Notes under the pieces: generated by a model
The model's input: the letters and a program-made list of their open reading frames with translations, nothing else
Databases searched by the model: none
Told to the model about the DNA's origin: nothing
Shown here: positions 22,051-29,909 of the stretch, one piece after another
Numbering within the stretch: position 1 is the first letter of the stretch
How the letters are laid out: every line of letters starts with the position of its first letter
Source of the DNA: Regnicoccus_A sp014224355
Lineage (GTDB): Bacteria; Cyanobacteriota; Cyanobacteriia; PCC-6307; Cyanobiaceae
DNA length: 64,000 nt
Assembly: GCF_050920705.1 (NCBI RefSeq)
Contig: NZ_CP154799.1
Coordinates: 2,170,001-2,234,000, forward strand
Direction: 5' to 3'
Made by a program: the position numbers and the translations under genes

Positions 22051-22068
22051 ATGGGGTGAGCACCCCAT
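22051..22068. promoter_or_regulatory. Palindrome ATGGGGT-GAGC-ACCCCAT, copy 1
   Basis: A perfect 7-4-7 inverted repeat lies between the divergent serpin (start 21985) and regulator (start 22105) genes, 66 and 37 bases from their starts. The same two half-sites with the same 4-base spacer recur before the kinase and before the secreted protein gene. NarL-type regulators bind 7-base inverted half-sites as dimers, so this fits an operator for the neighbouring regulator. It is an inference from position and repetition. Confidence 0.65.
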
Positions 22069-22104
22069 TTTCGCCTGGCAACGAGCGCGACATCACCTGA
22101 CCCG

Positions 22105-22779
22105 ATGATGAATCCCGAGCCGACCGGAAAGACCTGCTCGGTCATCATCGCTGACGATCACGCCATCATCCGTGAGGCCATTCGTGATCTGCTGGACAAC
22201 AGCGCCGCAAACGACAGCCGTCCGTACACGGTCGTCGCAACCGCTGAGAATGGTCTGGAAGCCATCGCTGCGGTGAAGGCCCACCAGCCGGATCTGTTGT
22301 TCCTGGATATCTCCATGCCGCTCGCCAGTGGCGCGGAGATCATCCACGATATCCGGCGCTGGAGCCCGGACACCCGGATCGCGGTGTTCACCGGCATCTC
22401 CGCCGCCGGGGTCCTGGCGGGGGTCGTCGAGGCCGGCGCCGATGGTCTGTTCAGCAAGGCGCTCCCGGCCCGCGACATGGTGACGAAGCTGCCCCTGCTG
22501 CTGAGCGGCGGCCGCTACGTCGCTCAGGAGTTCGCTGAACTCCTCCGCCGCGGGCAGCAATCGGGGGCGCTCACTGCCCGCGAGCGCCAGGTCCTCAACA
22601 TGATCGTCGCCGGCAAGTCGAACAAGGAGATCGCCGGCGAGCTGTACATCAGTCCAAAGACCGTCGAGAAACACCGCGCCAGCGTGATGAACAAGCTTGA
22701 GGCGCACTCGGTGGTGCAGTTGATGGCCCGCGCCCTCCAGGACGGCCTGATCGATCCCTCTCCCGCATCCATGGGGTGA
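22105..22779 (+). CDS. NarL/FixJ-family response regulator
   Basis: Residues 10-130 are a receiver domain with ADDHA (acidic pair), the phosphorylatable Asp in LLFLDISMP, Thr in AVFTGIS and Lys in LFSKALP. Residues 150-215 are a LuxR-type helix-turn-helix: LTARERQVLNMIVAGKSN then KEIAGELYISPKTVEKHR. Its stop codon lies within the second palindrome (22771-22788), 52 bases before the kinase gene on the same strand, so the pair are likely co-transcribed with an internal control point. The repeated palindromes around it suggest autoregulation and control of the secreted proteins. Confidence 0.92.
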   Translation: MMNPEPTGKTCSVIIADDHAIIREAIRDLLDNSAANDSRPYTVVATAENGLEAIAAVKAHQPDLLFLDISMPLASGAEIIHDIRRWSPDTRIAVFTGISAAGVLAGVVEAGADGLFSKALPARDMVTKLPLLLSGGRYVAQEFAELLRRGQQSGALTARERQVLNMIVAGKSNKEIAGELYISPKTVEKHRASVMNKLEAHSVVQLMARALQDGLIDPSPASMG

Positions 22780-22788
22780 GAACCCCAT
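22771..22788. promoter_or_regulatory. Palindrome ATGGGGT-GAGA-ACCCCAT, copy 2
   Basis: Second perfect 7-4-7 palindrome; the regulator's TGA stop is part of it (ATGGGGTGA), and the kinase starts 43 bases downstream. Because the left half also codes Met-Gly-stop, part of it is constrained by the gene, but the right half is not, so the match to copies 1 and 3 is unlikely to be accidental. Confidence 0.6.
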
Positions 22789-22830
22789 GGGCATGGGGGG
22801 CTGGCTTCAGGAGAATGGGAGGCTAGGACG

Positions 22831-24384
22831 TTGTCGGCAATGCGCATGGATCCACCCGCGAGCGCCATCGCCCTCTGGCGCCATCGCCCGGGCCTCCCGG
22901 TGCTTGCCGGCATGGCGCTCGCGGCGGGCGAAGCCCGCGCGCTGACCATGGGCCATGTTCCCGACACCGGGGACGCCGTGTTCTATACCTTCTTCCTCAC
23001 CGCCATCGCCTTCGCGGCCGCGATCATCACCGCCTACCAGGAATTCAGGTGGTTGGTCTATGTGCTGTTTTCCCTGCTCCTGTTGCTCAGCGTCGCGAGC
23101 CAGGACGGCACCCTCGCCCACCTGCTCGGGGGCGGAGATTTCGTGCTCTGGGTGGTTCCCTACCTGTGCCTTTCGACAACGACGGCCTTCGGCTACCTGG
23201 TGGTCGCCCTGCGCATCGAGGCACCCCACCCCCTGGCGCGCCTGCGCCCGCTCTTCCGCTGCCTGGCCCTGCTCACCGCCCTTCTGCCGCTCAGCAGCGT
23301 GCTGTGGCTGCAGCGGATCTCCCTGGTGACCATGTGGATCCCGTTGAACCTGCTGTTCTTCGCGATGCTGTTCACCCAGGCGCTGCCGCCGCTGACCTGG
23401 TCTGTCCGGGACCGCCTGCAGCGGCGGCTGACGCGGACCTTCCCGGTCGTGGTGGGCGGCTTCGCGATGGCGCTGCAGGTGGCCCATTTTTCCGGAGTGG
23501 GCTTCTCGCGTCCCCACATCAACCAGCTCAATCGCCTGACCCTGCTGCTGTTCGCGGTGTTTTCCCTGGCCATCGTGATCTGGCAGGTCGTCGCCGTCAC
23601 CCGTGAGAAGACCCGCGCCGAGCGGCAGTCGCTGGTGGCGGAACGCAACGAGGCCCGGCTGAAACTGGCCCTGGCCGAGGCTGAAGCGGACTACCAGGCG
23701 GCCCTGTCCACCGCTTCGAGGCATCGATCCAGACTCGCCAGCGTGTCCCATGATCTGAAGCAGCCGGTCGCGGCGCTGCGCCAGGCGGTGGATCAGATGC
23801 AGCGCGGCGGCCGGGCACAGGACGCAGACAGGCTGTCGAGGGCGGTGGACTACGTGGCCAGCCTGGCAGGGGCCTACACAAGCGACAGCCGGGACGAACA
23901 GGATGGAGACCCGCCACCGGACGGGCCCGCCAGCGGGTCTGAGGTCGTCGCCGCCGGTATGTTCGCGCGCACCCTCGAGCAGATGTTCTCCGCCCAGGCT
24001 GTGGAACAGGACGTGCGCCTGCGTTTCATCTGCCCGGACAGCAGGGTCTGCGTCGAGCCGCTGGCAACGATGCGCATCATGGCCAACCTGATCGCCAATG
24101 CGCTCGCCCATGCCAGACCGACACGGCTGCTGGTCGGCTTCATGCCCCGCGGCGAGAACGTCGTCTTCCAGGTGCACGACGACGGCATCGGCATGGATGC
24201 GCCGACCCTGGCCAGGGTGAGGCAACAGGGCGTCAAGGGGGCGGACTCCGAAGGCGATGGCCTCGGACTGAGCATCGTCCAGGCGCTGTGCCGTGCCCAG
24301 GGGATGGCGTTCGAGTTGCGCTCGACTCCCGGCCGGGGGACCTCGGCCTACGTATCGCTGCCGAAGCATCAAGGCCACCACTGA
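22831..24384 (+). CDS. Seven-transmembrane sensor histidine kinase
   Basis: Starts at TTG 22831 behind GGGAGG (ATG at 22840 is an alternative). Residues 40-265 contain seven hydrophobic helices (for example AVFYTFFLTAIAFAAAIITAY, WLVYVLFSLLLLLSVAS, LTLLLFAVFSLAIVIWQVV), like the 7TMR-DISM class, then a coiled coil (LVAERNEARLKLALAEAEADY). The kinase core has an H-box SVSHDLKQPVAALRQAV, N-box MANLIANALAHARP, G1 DDGIGMD and G2 GDGLGLSIVQ. There is no large extracellular domain, so the signal is probably sensed in the membrane or through helix contacts. Its partner is the regulator just upstream. Confidence 0.9.
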   Translation: MSAMRMDPPASAIALWRHRPGLPVLAGMALAAGEARALTMGHVPDTGDAVFYTFFLTAIAFAAAIITAYQEFRWLVYVLFSLLLLLSVASQDGTLAHLLGGGDFVLWVVPYLCLSTTTAFGYLVVALRIEAPHPLARLRPLFRCLALLTALLPLSSVLWLQRISLVTMWIPLNLLFFAMLFTQALPPLTWSVRDRLQRRLTRTFPVVVGGFAMALQVAHFSGVGFSRPHINQLNRLTLLLFAVFSLAIVIWQVVAVTREKTRAERQSLVAERNEARLKLALAEAEADYQAALSTASRHRSRLASVSHDLKQPVAALRQAVDQMQRGGRAQDADRLSRAVDYVASLAGAYTSDSRDEQDGDPPPDGPASGSEVVAAGMFARTLEQMFSAQAVEQDVRLRFICPDSRVCVEPLATMRIMANLIANALAHARPTRLLVGFMPRGENVVFQVHDDGIGMDAPTLARVRQQGVKGADSEGDGLGLSIVQALCRAQGMAFELRSTPGRGTSAYVSLPKHQGHH

Positions 24385-24434
24385 GCGCCTGAACGGAAAC
24401 GTCTCAGTGTTTTCTGGCCGACTTCAAGACAAGA

Positions 24435-24452
24435 ATGGGGTCAATACCCCAT
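24435..24452. promoter_or_regulatory. Palindrome ATGGGGT-CAAT-ACCCCAT, copy 3
   Basis: Third perfect copy, here flanked by A and T so that it extends to AATGGGGT-N4... ACCCCATT. It lies 51 bases after the kinase gene and 110 bases before the ATG of the secreted protein gene, in otherwise AT-richer intergenic DNA. The spacer differs from copies 1 and 2 while all 14 half-site bases are kept, as expected for a protein-binding site. Confidence 0.65.
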
Positions 24453-24561
24453 TTTGCTCTCCTGTGGCCTTGCCTAGTTTGTGGAAGTGATTCGGGCAGG
24501 CCTGTGTTTTCGAACCCAGCCGGCAACGGACGAACTCAGATCAAGACCAAGGATTGAAGAC

Positions 24562-25188
24562 ATGATCGATTCAACGCGTTCTCGCTACCGGTTCATCACA
24601 TCGGGAGTTTGTGCAATGAGCTTTCTCTGTGGGACATCGCAGGCCATGGCCGTACCACTCGATAACAGCCACATCGCACAGATCCGGGCCTTCCTGCCGA
24701 TGGCCAGCGCTGTCCCCATGACTGAAAGACTGCCGATCGACGGTGAGTGGATGATCAACACCATCGGCAAGCGAATCCGGATCGAGGGCGGACGGGCCTA
24801 TGCCATCGATCCCTGGGTGCACCTGTTTGTGCTGAAGATCCATCCCTCGATGGTGGTCCTCAAGGACATGCAAAGGACAGGGCCGGGTGAGTACGGCGGA
24901 TACGATCTGCCGCTGATGGGGAGCTTCACCGGGCGTCTGCAGCCCGATGGTTCACTCAAGGTTTCGGTGCAGGGCACAATGATGCCGGCCCAGTACACGT
25001 TGCGTCCGGTCCGCATCGACGACCCAATGTCCTTCGACATGGAAAAGAGCGGGCAGTACGACGGACCGGGCAATGAAGAGGATCCCGGCTACGGCTATGA
25101 GCCGGAGCCGGAGTATGAACCGGAACCCGGGATGGGCGAGCCACCGGCCGACCCTGATGCCGGCGAAGCACCGGTCAGCCCATGGTGA
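24562..25188 (+). CDS. Secreted protein of unknown function with an acidic Pro-rich tail
   Basis: I recognise no family. ATG 24562 gives a signal peptide (FITSGVCAMSFLCGTSQAMA); an in-frame start at 24481 would lengthen it but lies upstream of any signal. The mature protein has a strand-rich part of about 140 residues (IDGEWMINTIGKRIRIEGG ... FTGRLQPDGSLKVSVQG), reminiscent of small beta-barrel or lipocalin-like folds, then a low-complexity tail of Glu-Pro repeats (YEPEPEYEPEPGMGEPP). It follows the third palindrome, suggesting control by the adjacent two-component system, and precedes the Cys-rich secreted protein on the same strand. Confidence 0.65.
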   Translation: MIDSTRSRYRFITSGVCAMSFLCGTSQAMAVPLDNSHIAQIRAFLPMASAVPMTERLPIDGEWMINTIGKRIRIEGGRAYAIDPWVHLFVLKIHPSMVVLKDMQRTGPGEYGGYDLPLMGSFTGRLQPDGSLKVSVQGTMMPAQYTLRPVRIDDPMSFDMEKSGQYDGPGNEEDPGYGYEPEPEYEPEPGMGEPPADPDAGEAPVSPW

Positions 25189-25281
25189 CTCCAATCGAAC
25201 GAAATCGATCCCAGTGACAAGACCTGCAAAGAGCGCAAGAGCCGGCCAGGAGCGCCCACGGAGCAAGGCGTAAGAGGAGCC

Positions 25282-26760
25282 ATGGCCACCACGACCCTGA
25301 AAAAGTTCACCACCATCCAAGAAATGTTCTCCACGACCCCGATCAAAACCGCCTTCCCCGTCTTCGCGGGCCTCCTGGTCCTGTCCCTGGCAGGCCCAGC
25401 CCAGGCGGGCAAAGACTGCGGTGGCCTCAATCAGAAGAGCTGCTGGAACATCAACCCCGCCAAGTGGTGCAACACCGGGCTCAAATACGTCGGCACCGGC
25501 AAGCCCGGCGACGGGCGCTGCGTGAAGCCCCGATCCAAGCCGGATCCCGTGGTCCAGCCCAAGCCCGAGCGGAAGCCGGCCTGCGGTGGCCTCAATCAGA
25601 AGAGCTGCTGGAACATCAACCCCGCCAAGTGGTGCAACACCGGGCTCAAATACGTCGGCACCGGCAAGCCCGGCGACGGGCGCTGCGTGAAGCCCCGATC
25701 CAAGCCGGATCCCGTGGTCCAGCCCAAGCCCGAGCGGAAGCCGGCCTGCGGTGGCCTCAATCAGAAGAGCTGCTGGAACATCAATCCCGCCCGATGGTGC
25801 GACACCGGGCTGAAATACGTCGGCACCGGCAAGCCCGGTGACGGACGCTGCGTGAAGCCCCAACCCAAGCCCGAGCGCAAGCCAGCCTGCGGGGGCCTCA
25901 ATCAGAAGAGCTGCTGGAACGTCAACCCCGCCAAGTGGTGCAACACAGGGCTCAAATATTTCGGCACCGGCAAGCCCGGCGATGGGCGCTGCATCAAACC
26001 TGGAAGTGATCCCACGCCCGATTGCGGCGGCGAGAATCAGAAGAGCTGCTGGAACCCCAACCCCAGGCACTGGTGCGATGACGGCATGTCCTACAGCCCG
26101 GGCGTGCTACCGAACCAGGGCACCTGCTATCGCAAGCTGAGCAAAGCGGAATACAAGGCAGCCGCTAAAAGAATGTACGAAATCGTGAAGGCGCTGGGCG
26201 TGGAAAACCCGGCGTTCCGCCTGCGGACCTGCCTGCTCGTTCCAGGCAACCTGAGCCAGCTGAAAAACGCCATGAAAGAACGCTCGGAAAACGGAATCAA
26301 CCGCATTCTTTCCATCTGCGGTGTCTCTCCCCAGGCCCTGAAATCCTATGGCGAGAGAGTTCTTGGCGCTCCACCGAGAACACTGGAGATCGGCCTTTCC
26401 GGCGGCGTGATGGCCGGTGCCGGGATCGAGGGCTCGATTTCCTACGCGATTCCGCTCGTACCCCGACCCGATGGCCGGTTCTTCCTCACCAATGGCCTCG
26501 GGGGCGGTGCCGGGCTGGCCGGTGGCGTGGATGTGACCGTCGGTCTCACCGTGGAAGAGATGCCGATTGAAGACTACGTTTCAGAGAAAGGCCGCAGCAT
26601 CAACTTCTCAGGCAAGGCCCTCGCCGGAGGTGGCGTGTCGATCGATTTCCCCGAGCGCGACATCACACCGCACGGCTTCACCATCAGTGGGGGTGTCGGG
26701 GCCGGCGCGGAGTATGGGACTGTGATCTTCACGCGCGATGAGTACCTGAAAAACTGGTAA
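25282..26760 (+). CDS. Secreted protein with five Cys-rich CGGxNQKSCW repeats and a Gly-rich C-terminal domain
   Basis: The 492-residue protein has a signal peptide (FAGLLVLSLAGPAQA) and then five units starting CGGLNQKSCWN or CGGENQKSCWN, each with four cysteines in the pattern C-x7-C-x9-10-WC-x(n)-C, joined by KPERKPA-type linkers. Similar CGGxxQRPC-type units occur in assorted secreted bacterial proteins without assigned function; the paired cysteines suggest disulfides outside the cytoplasm. Residues 285-350 are helical with two further Cys, and 370-492 form a Gly-rich strand domain (IGLSGGVMAGAGIEGSISY ... ISGGVGAGAEYG) that may be membrane- or lipid-associated. GGAG stands 8 bases before the ATG. 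Probably part of the signalling locus upstream. Confidence 0.75.
   Translation: MATTTLKKFTTIQEMFSTTPIKTAFPVFAGLLVLSLAGPAQAGKDCGGLNQKSCWNINPAKWCNTGLKYVGTGKPGDGRCVKPRSKPDPVVQPKPERKPACGGLNQKSCWNINPAKWCNTGLKYVGTGKPGDGRCVKPRSKPDPVVQPKPERKPACGGLNQKSCWNINPARWCDTGLKYVGTGKPGDGRCVKPQPKPERKPACGGLNQKSCWNVNPAKWCNTGLKYFGTGKPGDGRCIKPGSDPTPDCGGENQKSCWNPNPRHWCDDGMSYSPGVLPNQGTCYRKLSKAEYKAAAKRMYEIVKALGVENPAFRLRTCLLVPGNLSQLKNAMKERSENGINRILSICGVSPQALKSYGERVLGAPPRTLEIGLSGGVMAGAGIEGSISYAIPLVPRPDGRFFLTNGLGGGAGLAGGVDVTVGLTVEEMPIEDYVSEKGRSINFSGKALAGGGVSIDFPERDITPHGFTISGGVGAGAEYGTVIFTRDEYLKNW
25417..26145 (+). repeat. Tandem DNA repeat coding the Cys-rich units
   Basis: Units begin at 25417, 25582, 25747, 25888 and 26023, so the periods are 165, 165, 141 and 135 bases. 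Units 1 and 2 appear identical over 165 bases, units 3 and 4 differ by scattered substitutions and a shorter linker, and unit 5 is the most divergent. The array therefore grows or is homogenised at its 5' end. All periods are multiples of three and keep the frame. Confidence 0.85.
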
Positions 26761-26817
26761 CTTCGGGGTTGGGAATTGGCATCATGCCTGCCAGCAACCA
26801 TCGGAGAGCGCCTGGCG

Positions 26818-26955
26818 ATGGGGCTCGAGGCATTCATCCGGGGCATGGGGATGGAGGCCTTGGCCGGAGGTTACGTCGAGAAGTGGAATGATCGCTCCGA
26901 AAGGCAGAGCCTCCAGCGATGGAGACAGCATCGGCTCAGGCCGTTTTCGACCTAA
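26818..26955 (+). CDS. Possible small protein or gene remnant (45 residues)
   Basis: In the 327-base gap after the Cys-rich gene one frame stands out for amino acid composition: MGLEAFIRGMGMEALAGGYV then EKWNDRSERQSLQRWRQHRL. The frame stays open upstream to the stop of the preceding gene (TTG at 26776 is another start) but no ribosome-binding site or family is evident. It could be the tail of a lost gene. Nothing else is seen between 26761 and 27087. Confidence 0.25.
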   Translation: MGLEAFIRGMGMEALAGGYVEKWNDRSERQSLQRWRQHRLRPFST

Positions 26956-27087
26956 CTCGAAGCAGCCTGACGGCCTGATAAGGGGCTTAGAAACGCGACA
27001 TTCCACTCACCCACAAGACTCCGATTCTCATCAAGCGTGAGGGGAATGGGCGGGAGACGAAGCCGCACGGCACCGCTGAGCGGTGCG

Positions 27088-27393
27088 TTATGGATCTTCA
27101 CCGGGACGCTCTGCAAAATGCATCAGGACTCCCGCAGGATCCCAGACATGGGTGATAAGCAGGCCCCACGGCTTGAGATCCGGTTCAGCAACCTTTGTCC
27201 CCGGAAATTTTTCAACCAGCCCAACCGCCTGAAAATGGTCATACCACGCCTGGGCAGAATTGACCATGAAGTGCAGCATCAGACTATGAGCATAGTTATT
27301 GTGTTTTTTTTGGCAGCAGCAGAAAGCGGTAACCGAACAAGGTGTCGATTTCGCAAACTTCGCTGTCATCCCAATTGACGCGAAAACCCATGC
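27088..27393 (-). pseudogene. Fragment of a VOC (glyoxalase-fold) family protein
   Basis: On the minus strand MGFRVNWDDSEVCEIDTLFG (from the ATG at about 27391) is followed after a run of A8 by a frame change and then HSLMLHFMVNSAQAWYDHF, VGLVEKFPGTKVAEPDLKPWG and LLITHVWDPAGVLMHFAE, the second beta-alpha-beta half of a VOC fold with its terminal metal-ligand-type strand. A VOC protein normally has about 120-140 residues; here the start abuts an IS end at 27394 and the frame is broken, so it is inactive as it stands. Which VOC enzyme it was cannot be told. Confidence 0.6.
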
Positions 27394-27565
27394 TGGGGTT
27401 CCCCCGATTTCGTGGACACCGATCAAGGGTTCACGGGAGTGAGTGTAGGGGCAACGATGCATCGCTGCTCAAAGTCGATCGGGCTGATGTAACCGATCGT
27501 TGAATGGCGGCGCTCGCGGTTGTAATACCCCTCAATCCAGAAGGCAAGATCGCGCTGCTGCTCTC
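27394..27565 (-). pseudogene. 3' end of the 8 kb-type IS3 element (OrfB C-terminus plus terminal repeat)
   Basis: The minus strand encodes QQRDLAFWIEGYYNRERR then HSTIGYISPIDFEQ, nearly the same as the OrfB end of the element at 8010-9323, followed by the terminal repeat CGGGGGAACCCCA reading to 27394. The remainder of the IS is missing. It separates the VOC fragment from the phage-derived genes, so a deletion joined the two at this relic. Confidence 0.8.
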
Positions 27566-27631
27566 GGGGTTGAGATCAGGACTTCTGACTAAAACTGTTA
27601 CCCCTTGGGTGTGGGGCTTTCACATGCATCC

Positions 27632-27829
27632 TTAGCCCAACGGCTCCAGATTGCACCTGCAACGTGGATGAGCAGGGATCGGAGGGAAGGAAGACCGATC
27701 AGCTGCTATCCGCAGATGCAGTGGCCGACAGATTGCACACACCCCTTCATCTGCTGCTGTCACCCATTGCCAGGCCCTTGGCTGCACCATTGACGGTGCG
27801 GTGCGCCAGGTGATCTCCTGCTGGGTCTG
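27632..27829 (-). pseudogene. Phage head morphogenesis (minor capsid) protein, C-terminal part
   Basis: This piece encodes TWRTAPSMVQPRAWQWVTAADEGVCAICRPLH and ends PPIPAHPRCRCNLEPLG, the Cys-containing terminal motif (W-T-A-x-D-E-x-V-C-x-x-C-x-P ... HPRCRC) of Mu gpF/SPP1 gp7-type head morphogenesis proteins. It is cut from its N-terminal part (29096-29668) by an IS3 with a 3-base target duplication (CTG at 27827-27829). Joining the two pieces at one copy of CTG gives a continuous frame of about 255 codons. Confidence 0.8.
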
Positions 27830-27909
27830 TGAGGTGGTCTGGCTTTTCTGGACAGCCCCCATCGTTAACCTCTGAGGCGGGGCACCGCCCCTGAAAGGGG
27901 CTCCCACCA

Positions 27910-28197
27910 ATGAGCAAGCGCCGCACCCACAGTCCCGAGTTCAAGGCCAAGGTCGCCATGGAGGCGATCAGTGGCCGCAAGACGATCCAGGAGATAGCCG
28001 CCGGCCATGCCATTCACCCGATCCAGGTGAGCCAGTGGAAGCGCCAGCTGCTGGACGGTGCCAGCGAGCTGTTCGGCAGGGGCAAGAAGACCAAGGACAA
28101 GGACGAGGGGCAAGCCAAGGAGGCTGAGCTGTTCCAACAGATCGGCCGCCTGCAGATGGAGCTGGAGTGGCTCAAAAAAAAGTCTCAGCTGCTCTGA
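27910..28197 (+). CDS. IS3-family transposase OrfA
   Basis: A 95-residue helix-turn-helix protein: RRTHSPEFKAKVAMEAISG, then TIQEIAAGHAIHPIQVSQWKRQ and a coiled coil (KEAELFQQIGRLQMELEWLKKK). It ends shortly after a run of eight A followed by G (28174-28182). In most relatives orfB is in the -1 frame and reached by slippage on such a run, but here orfB lies in the +1 frame, which suggests an indel in this copy or a different mode of expression. Confidence 0.85.
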   Translation: MSKRRTHSPEFKAKVAMEAISGRKTIQEIAAGHAIHPIQVSQWKRQLLDGASELFGRGKKTKDKDEGQAKEAELFQQIGRLQMELEWLKKKSQLL

Positions 28198-29080
28198 TGC
28201 CCGTGAACTGCGCAAGCTGGTCGATCACGACAATCCCGAGCTCAGCGTCAGTCGCCAATGTGCTCTGCTCGGGCTACCTCGATCCACGCTCTACTACCGG
28301 CCCACACCGGCGCGGGAATCGACGCTGCGGATCATGGCGAGGATCGATGCTCTCTATCTGGAAGATCCCTGCAGCGGTAGCCGCCGGATGGTGGGCTATC
28401 TGGCCAGAGATGGGATCCCGATCAGCCGTGACCGGGTGCGAAACCTCATGCGCCGCATGGGGTTACGGGCGATCTACCAGAAACCCCGCACCACAGTGCC
28501 CGGGGATCCGTCCGAGCGTTTTCCATGCCTGGTGGATCTCAGCATGGTCACGGCTGTGGATCAGGTGTGGGCCACCGATATCACCTACATCCCGATGCAA
28601 AAAGGCTTCCTCTACCTGGTGGCGATTGTGGATCTCTTCTCCAGGAATGTACTCAGCTGGAAGCTTTCAAACAGCCTTGACACGGAGTTCTGTCTGGATG
28701 CCCTGGAGAAGGCTTTGGAGGGCGGCCGCAAGCCAGAGATCTTCCACTCCGATCAAGGATGTCAGTTCACCTCATCCGACTTCGTGGCCAGGCTGCAGAC
28801 CGAGCAGATCAAGATCAGCTGGTCAGGTAGGAAGCGTTGCTACGACAACATCCTCGTTGAACGCCTATGGCGTACGGTCAAGTACGAGGAGGTGTATCTA
28901 CGTGCCTACAGCGATGGCTGGGAGGCTGAGATCAGCCTGGCCCGTTTTCTTTGGAGGTACTGCCATGTAAGGCCTCATAGCTCCCTTGGAGGCAAGACTC
29001 CCAATGAGGTCTATACTGAGACCAAACCCTGTTCCTCCCGTCCGGAGTTAACGATGTCAGGGGCCAGAACTGTCCAGTAA
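28184..29080 (+). CDS. IS3-family transposase OrfB
   Basis: The frame from about 28184 reads ARELRKLVDHDNPELSVSRQ, then the HTH_21 part (DPCSGSRRMVGYLARDGI) and the integrase core with Asp in VWATDITYIPM, Asp in FHSDQGCQFTS and Glu in CYDNILVERLWRTVKYEE, ending SLGGKTPNEVYTE. The core has no internal lesion. No ATG, GTG or TTG stands near its beginning, and its frame is +1 relative to OrfA, so production of OrfAB would need a +1 shift at the A8 run. The copy could therefore be disabled by a single base. Confidence 0.75.
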   Translation, partial: LSCSDARELRKLVDHDNPELSVSRQCALLGLPRSTLYYRPTPARESTLRIMARIDALYLEDPCSGSRRMVGYLARDGIPISRDRVRNLMRRMGLRAIYQKPRTTVPGDPSERFPCLVDLSMVTAVDQVWATDITYIPMQKGFLYLVAIVDLFSRNVLSWKLSNSLDTEFCLDALEKALEGGRKPEIFHSDQGCQFTSSDFVARLQTEQIKISWSGRKRCYDNILVERLWRTVKYEEVYLRAYSDGWEAEISLARFLWRYCHVRPHSSLGGKTPNEVYTETKPCSSRPELTMSGARTVQ

Positions 29081-29095
29081 AAGGCACCCACCTCA

Positions 29096-29668
29096 CTGTG
29101 CGTGCTGCCAGAAGGCGCTGTCCACGGTGACCTGCAAGGCATTGCGAACGGTGGCGCCGATGGCGGCGGCCGCTTCACTGGCCAATGCACGAGCGCGTTG
29201 GTCACGCTCCCAGCCAGCCCCGGTGGCGGTCTCCACCCGCCGGAGCAGCTGCTCCATCCAGCGGGAGGGGCTGGCTCGCCTGGTCCAGTCCGCGAGGCTC
29301 TTGCCGTCCACTTCCACAGCGCGCAGCAGCATCGCTGCATCCAGCTGCGGAAAATCGGTGCGGCTGCCAGGCAGGCGCCCTGCAGCACGGCGGCGGATTT
29401 CAGGCGTTGATGCCGCCAAGGCCCTGCTCAGTTCACTCGCCAGCACATCATTGACCGGGGCCAATATGGCTTCGGCTGGCCCATTCACTGCCACCAGTCG
29501 CTGCAGCGCCGATTCACGGTCAAGCTTTCCATCAGGCAGTGCGGCGATCAGCTCTTCCAGCTTCCCGATGGCATTGACCACCACAGGCTCCAGTGCTTCG
29601 AGGACCAGCTGCTCTCGGCTTTTGACGTAGAGGTCCAAAGCTTCACCGTATTCGCTCATCGTGGCCAC
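29096..29668 (-). pseudogene. Phage head morphogenesis (minor capsid) protein, N-terminal part
   Basis: From ATG 29668 the frame encodes about 191 residues rich in helices (LVLEALEPVVVNAIGKLEEL ... RWMEQLLRRVETATG), ending TVDSAFWQHAQ at the IS junction, as in the helical N-terminal region of gp7/gpF-like proteins that bind the portal and capsid. The continuing C-terminal motif is at 27632-27829. It follows the terminase gene and one unknown gene on the same strand, the usual position in a packaging/head module, except that a portal gene is missing between them. Confidence 0.7.
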
Positions 29669-29909
29669 CTCAGCGCCTGCTTGTAACTCAGAACAGTTTC
29701 CTGTTTGATCTCAACAGCCTGTCGCTCAGAAGTGCGCCTTAGGGCGAAGACGCGGCTGCTGTAGCTTCCGGTTGCAAGCATGTCTGGGTTGTTCTCAGCC
29801 TGATTCTAAAGCCAGTGATGAGCGCTACGAATTACCAGCTATTCCCAGAACTTCTGTCGGCTCGGCACAGCCGCACCTGCTCGCCGAGCACATTCATCGA
29901 GCAGCTGGT

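Larger units (their letters stand above)
27830..29095 (+). mobile_element. IS3-family element in the head morphogenesis gene
   Basis: The 1266-base element has ends TGAGGTGGTCTGGCTTTTCTGG (left) and, reverse-complemented, TGAGGTGGGTGCCTTTTACTGG (right), then shared GACAG and CATCGTTAAC. The trinucleotide CTG flanks both ends as target duplication, so the insertion is recent enough to be unscarred. A vestige of the same left end is at 44439-44488. Confidence 0.88.

Noticed and set aside
22807..24381. 524-codon minus-strand frame
   Set aside because: Antisense to the seven-TM histidine kinase, which has all kinase boxes in order.
24952..26070. 372-codon minus-strand frame with repeats
   Set aside because: Its repeats are only the mirror image of the Cys-rich repeats of the plus-strand gene at 25282.
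25417..26145. Regular direct repeats that could suggest a CRISPR array
   Set aside because: Units are 135-165 bases, fully coding and in one frame; there are no short repeats with unique spacers and no cas genes.
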